Positions 62,945 through 64,000 of a stretch of 64,000 nucleotides of DNA are shown here, piece after piece (the stretch's first letter is position 1; every line of letters begins with the position of its first letter). Source of the stretch: Bacteroidales bacterium (GTDB lineage: Bacteria > Bacteroidota > Bacteroidia > Bacteroidales > UBA932); contig JAJFVD010000003.1 in NCBI GenBank assembly GCA_021371955.1, positions 124,001-188,000 on the forward strand, read 5' to 3'. Both the position numbers and the translations under genes were made by a program. The notes beneath the pieces were generated by a model, which did not search any database, was not told the DNA's origin, and saw only the letters and a program-made list of their open reading frames with translations.

Positions 62945-64000
62945 ATGAGTATAAAGATGAGATTTGCAGAGTACAAAAGCCTGAATTTAGTAGAGATAAA
63001 CAATGCTATACTTGATAAGTGGAGAAGCGAGAAGTGCTTTGAAAAGAGCATAACTGAGCGCGAGGGTGCAAAGAGGTTTGTTTTTCACGAAGGGCCTCCT
63101 TCGGCAAATGGTATGCCTGGCATTCACCATGTTATGGCAAGGGCAATAAAAGATGTTTTTTGCCGCTATAAAACTCAGCAGGGTTTTCTGGTCGAACGAA
63201 AAGCAGGTTGGGATACTCATGGCCTTCCTGTTGAACTCGGGGTGGAAAAAATGCTTGGAATTACAAAGGAAGATATCGGAAAAAGCATATCGGTTGACGA
63301 ATATAACTCTGCATGCCGCAGAGAGGTTATGAAATATACAAAAGAGTGGGAGAGTCTCACCGAAAGGATCGGATACTGGGTTGACATGAACAATCCTTAC
63401 ATTACTTATGATAACAGGTATATAGAATCCCTTTGGCACCTGCTTAAAACAATTTACGGAAAAGGGCTTTTGTATAAAGGCTACTCTATCCAGCCTTTTT
63501 CGCCGGCAGCCGGAACCGGGCTCAGCACACATGAGCTTAACCAGCCCGGATGTTACCGCGACGTTAAGGATACAACCTGCGTAGCTCAGTTTAAAATTAT
63601 AAACAACAATGCTTCCAAAAGCCTTTTTGAAGATACAGTAAAAGAGTGCGGGGAAGAACTGCCTCTGTACTTTCTTGCCTGGACAACTACTCCATGGACA
63701 CTGCCTTCAAATACCGCCCTATGCGTAGGTCCAAAAATTAAATACCTCAGAGTTCTTTCGTACAACCCGTATACACATCAGAAGGTGGTATACATTGTTG
63801 CCGAAGAACTTCTAAATATGCACTTTAATCCAAAGGCGGCAGAAATTGCAATTGAAGATTACAAGAGCGGAGACAAATTAATCCCTTTCCGTTCAATAGG
63901 CAAACAGATAACCGGATCGAAACTTTGCGGTGTTGAATATGAACAACTGATTCCATGGGTAAAGCCGGATTCAGGCGCATTGAGAGTCATTTCAGGAGAT
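62945..64000 (+). CDS. ileS: Isoleucyl-tRNA synthetase, 3' end outside the window
   Basis: 352 residues are visible and the frame runs off the right edge (the full protein is usually over 1000 residues). ATG at 62945 gives MSIKMRFAEYKSLNL; the ATG at 62957 is equally possible. The class I HIGH-type motif is GPPSANGMPGIHH, followed by RKAGWDTHGLPVELGVEK and the start of the editing domain (WTTTPWTLPSNTAL). It charges tRNA-Ile and edits valine. It is divergent from cvpA. Confidence 0.96.
   Translation, partial: MSIKMRFAEYKSLNLVEINNAILDKWRSEKCFEKSITEREGAKRFVFHEGPPSANGMPGIHHVMARAIKDVFCRYKTQQGFLVERKAGWDTHGLPVELGVEKMLGITKEDIGKSISVDEYNSACRREVMKYTKEWESLTERIGYWVDMNNPYITYDNRYIESLWHLLKTIYGKGLLYKGYSIQPFSPAAGTGLSTHELNQPGCYRDVKDTTCVAQFKIINNNASKSLFEDTVKECGEELPLYFLAWTTTPWTLPSNTALCVGPKIKYLRVLSYNPYTHQKVVYIVAEELLNMHFNPKAAEIAIEDYKSGDKLIPFRSIGKQITGSKLCGVEYEQLIPWVKPDSGALRVISGD

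Overview
The window is a stretch of chromosome from a member of the Bacteroidota, most likely order Bacteroidales. The gene content points there: DUF4783 next to rlmH, a parA-parB-DUF5683-LysM transglycosylase string, a HhH/beta-barrel protein, and an rpsU-xerC-hpf string. So do the promoters. Many starts are preceded by the Bacteroidota -7 box TAnnTTTG, often with a TTTG -33 box 19-20 bases upstream and with very short leaders, and Shine-Dalgarno sequences are mostly absent. I cannot name the genus. Coding density is high, there is no gene-free stretch above 300 bases, and I see no tRNA, rRNA, CRISPR array, insertion sequence or prophage.

Layout. 1-2.2 kb: two tandem alginate-lyase-family genes, the first cut by the window edge. 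2.2-5.5 kb: acyl-CoA synthetase with an unusual 11-residue-repeat insert, a PlsC-like acyltransferase and a secreted EEP hydrolase, all on the minus strand. 5.5-10.3 kb: a thiol/sulfur redox neighbourhood (CoA-disulfide reductase-rhodanese, two related MarR regulators, thioredoxin lipoprotein, DUF302, DoxX, ferredoxin-type protein). 10.4-12.9 kb: lipocalin and urocanase. 13-14.7 kb: rpsU with a strong Shine-Dalgarno site, a palindromic repeat element, xerC, hpf. 14.7-18.5 kb: minus-strand lplA, PAP2, obgE, adk, hpt. 18.5-25.3 kb: purE, HhH barrel protein, then minus-strand transglycosylase, DUF5683, parB, parA. 25.4-38.3 kb: lipid kinase, priA-ispH-cmk, ppx, an NtrX-like regulator without a DNA-binding domain, DUF4783, rlmH, an NtrY-like kinase, der. 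38.3-41 kb: Cys-rich membrane protein, nadE, prs, yihA. 41-42.4 kb: xseAB.

42.4-53.2 kb is a complete glycogen operon: branching enzyme, debranching enzyme, GT4 glycosyltransferase, GH57 amylase, and a 1412-residue fusion of a GT3 glycogen synthase with a GT35 phosphorylase. Together these can build, branch, debranch and phosphorolyse storage alpha-glucan. ribF, greA (with a terminator-like hairpin in its leader), a HIT protein and a Cys-less TlpA-like lipoprotein follow.

56.2-62.2 kb is the most interesting part. On the minus strand, a C39-peptidase ABC exporter is followed by two overlapping small genes that encode double-glycine-leader peptides with GxxxG motifs in the predicted mature parts, and then by a TolC-family protein and a membrane-fusion adaptor. 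This looks like a two-peptide (class IIb-like) bacteriocin or signalling-peptide system with a microcin V-type export route. No dedicated immunity gene is obvious; a CvpA-family gene lies just upstream. The window ends inside ileS.
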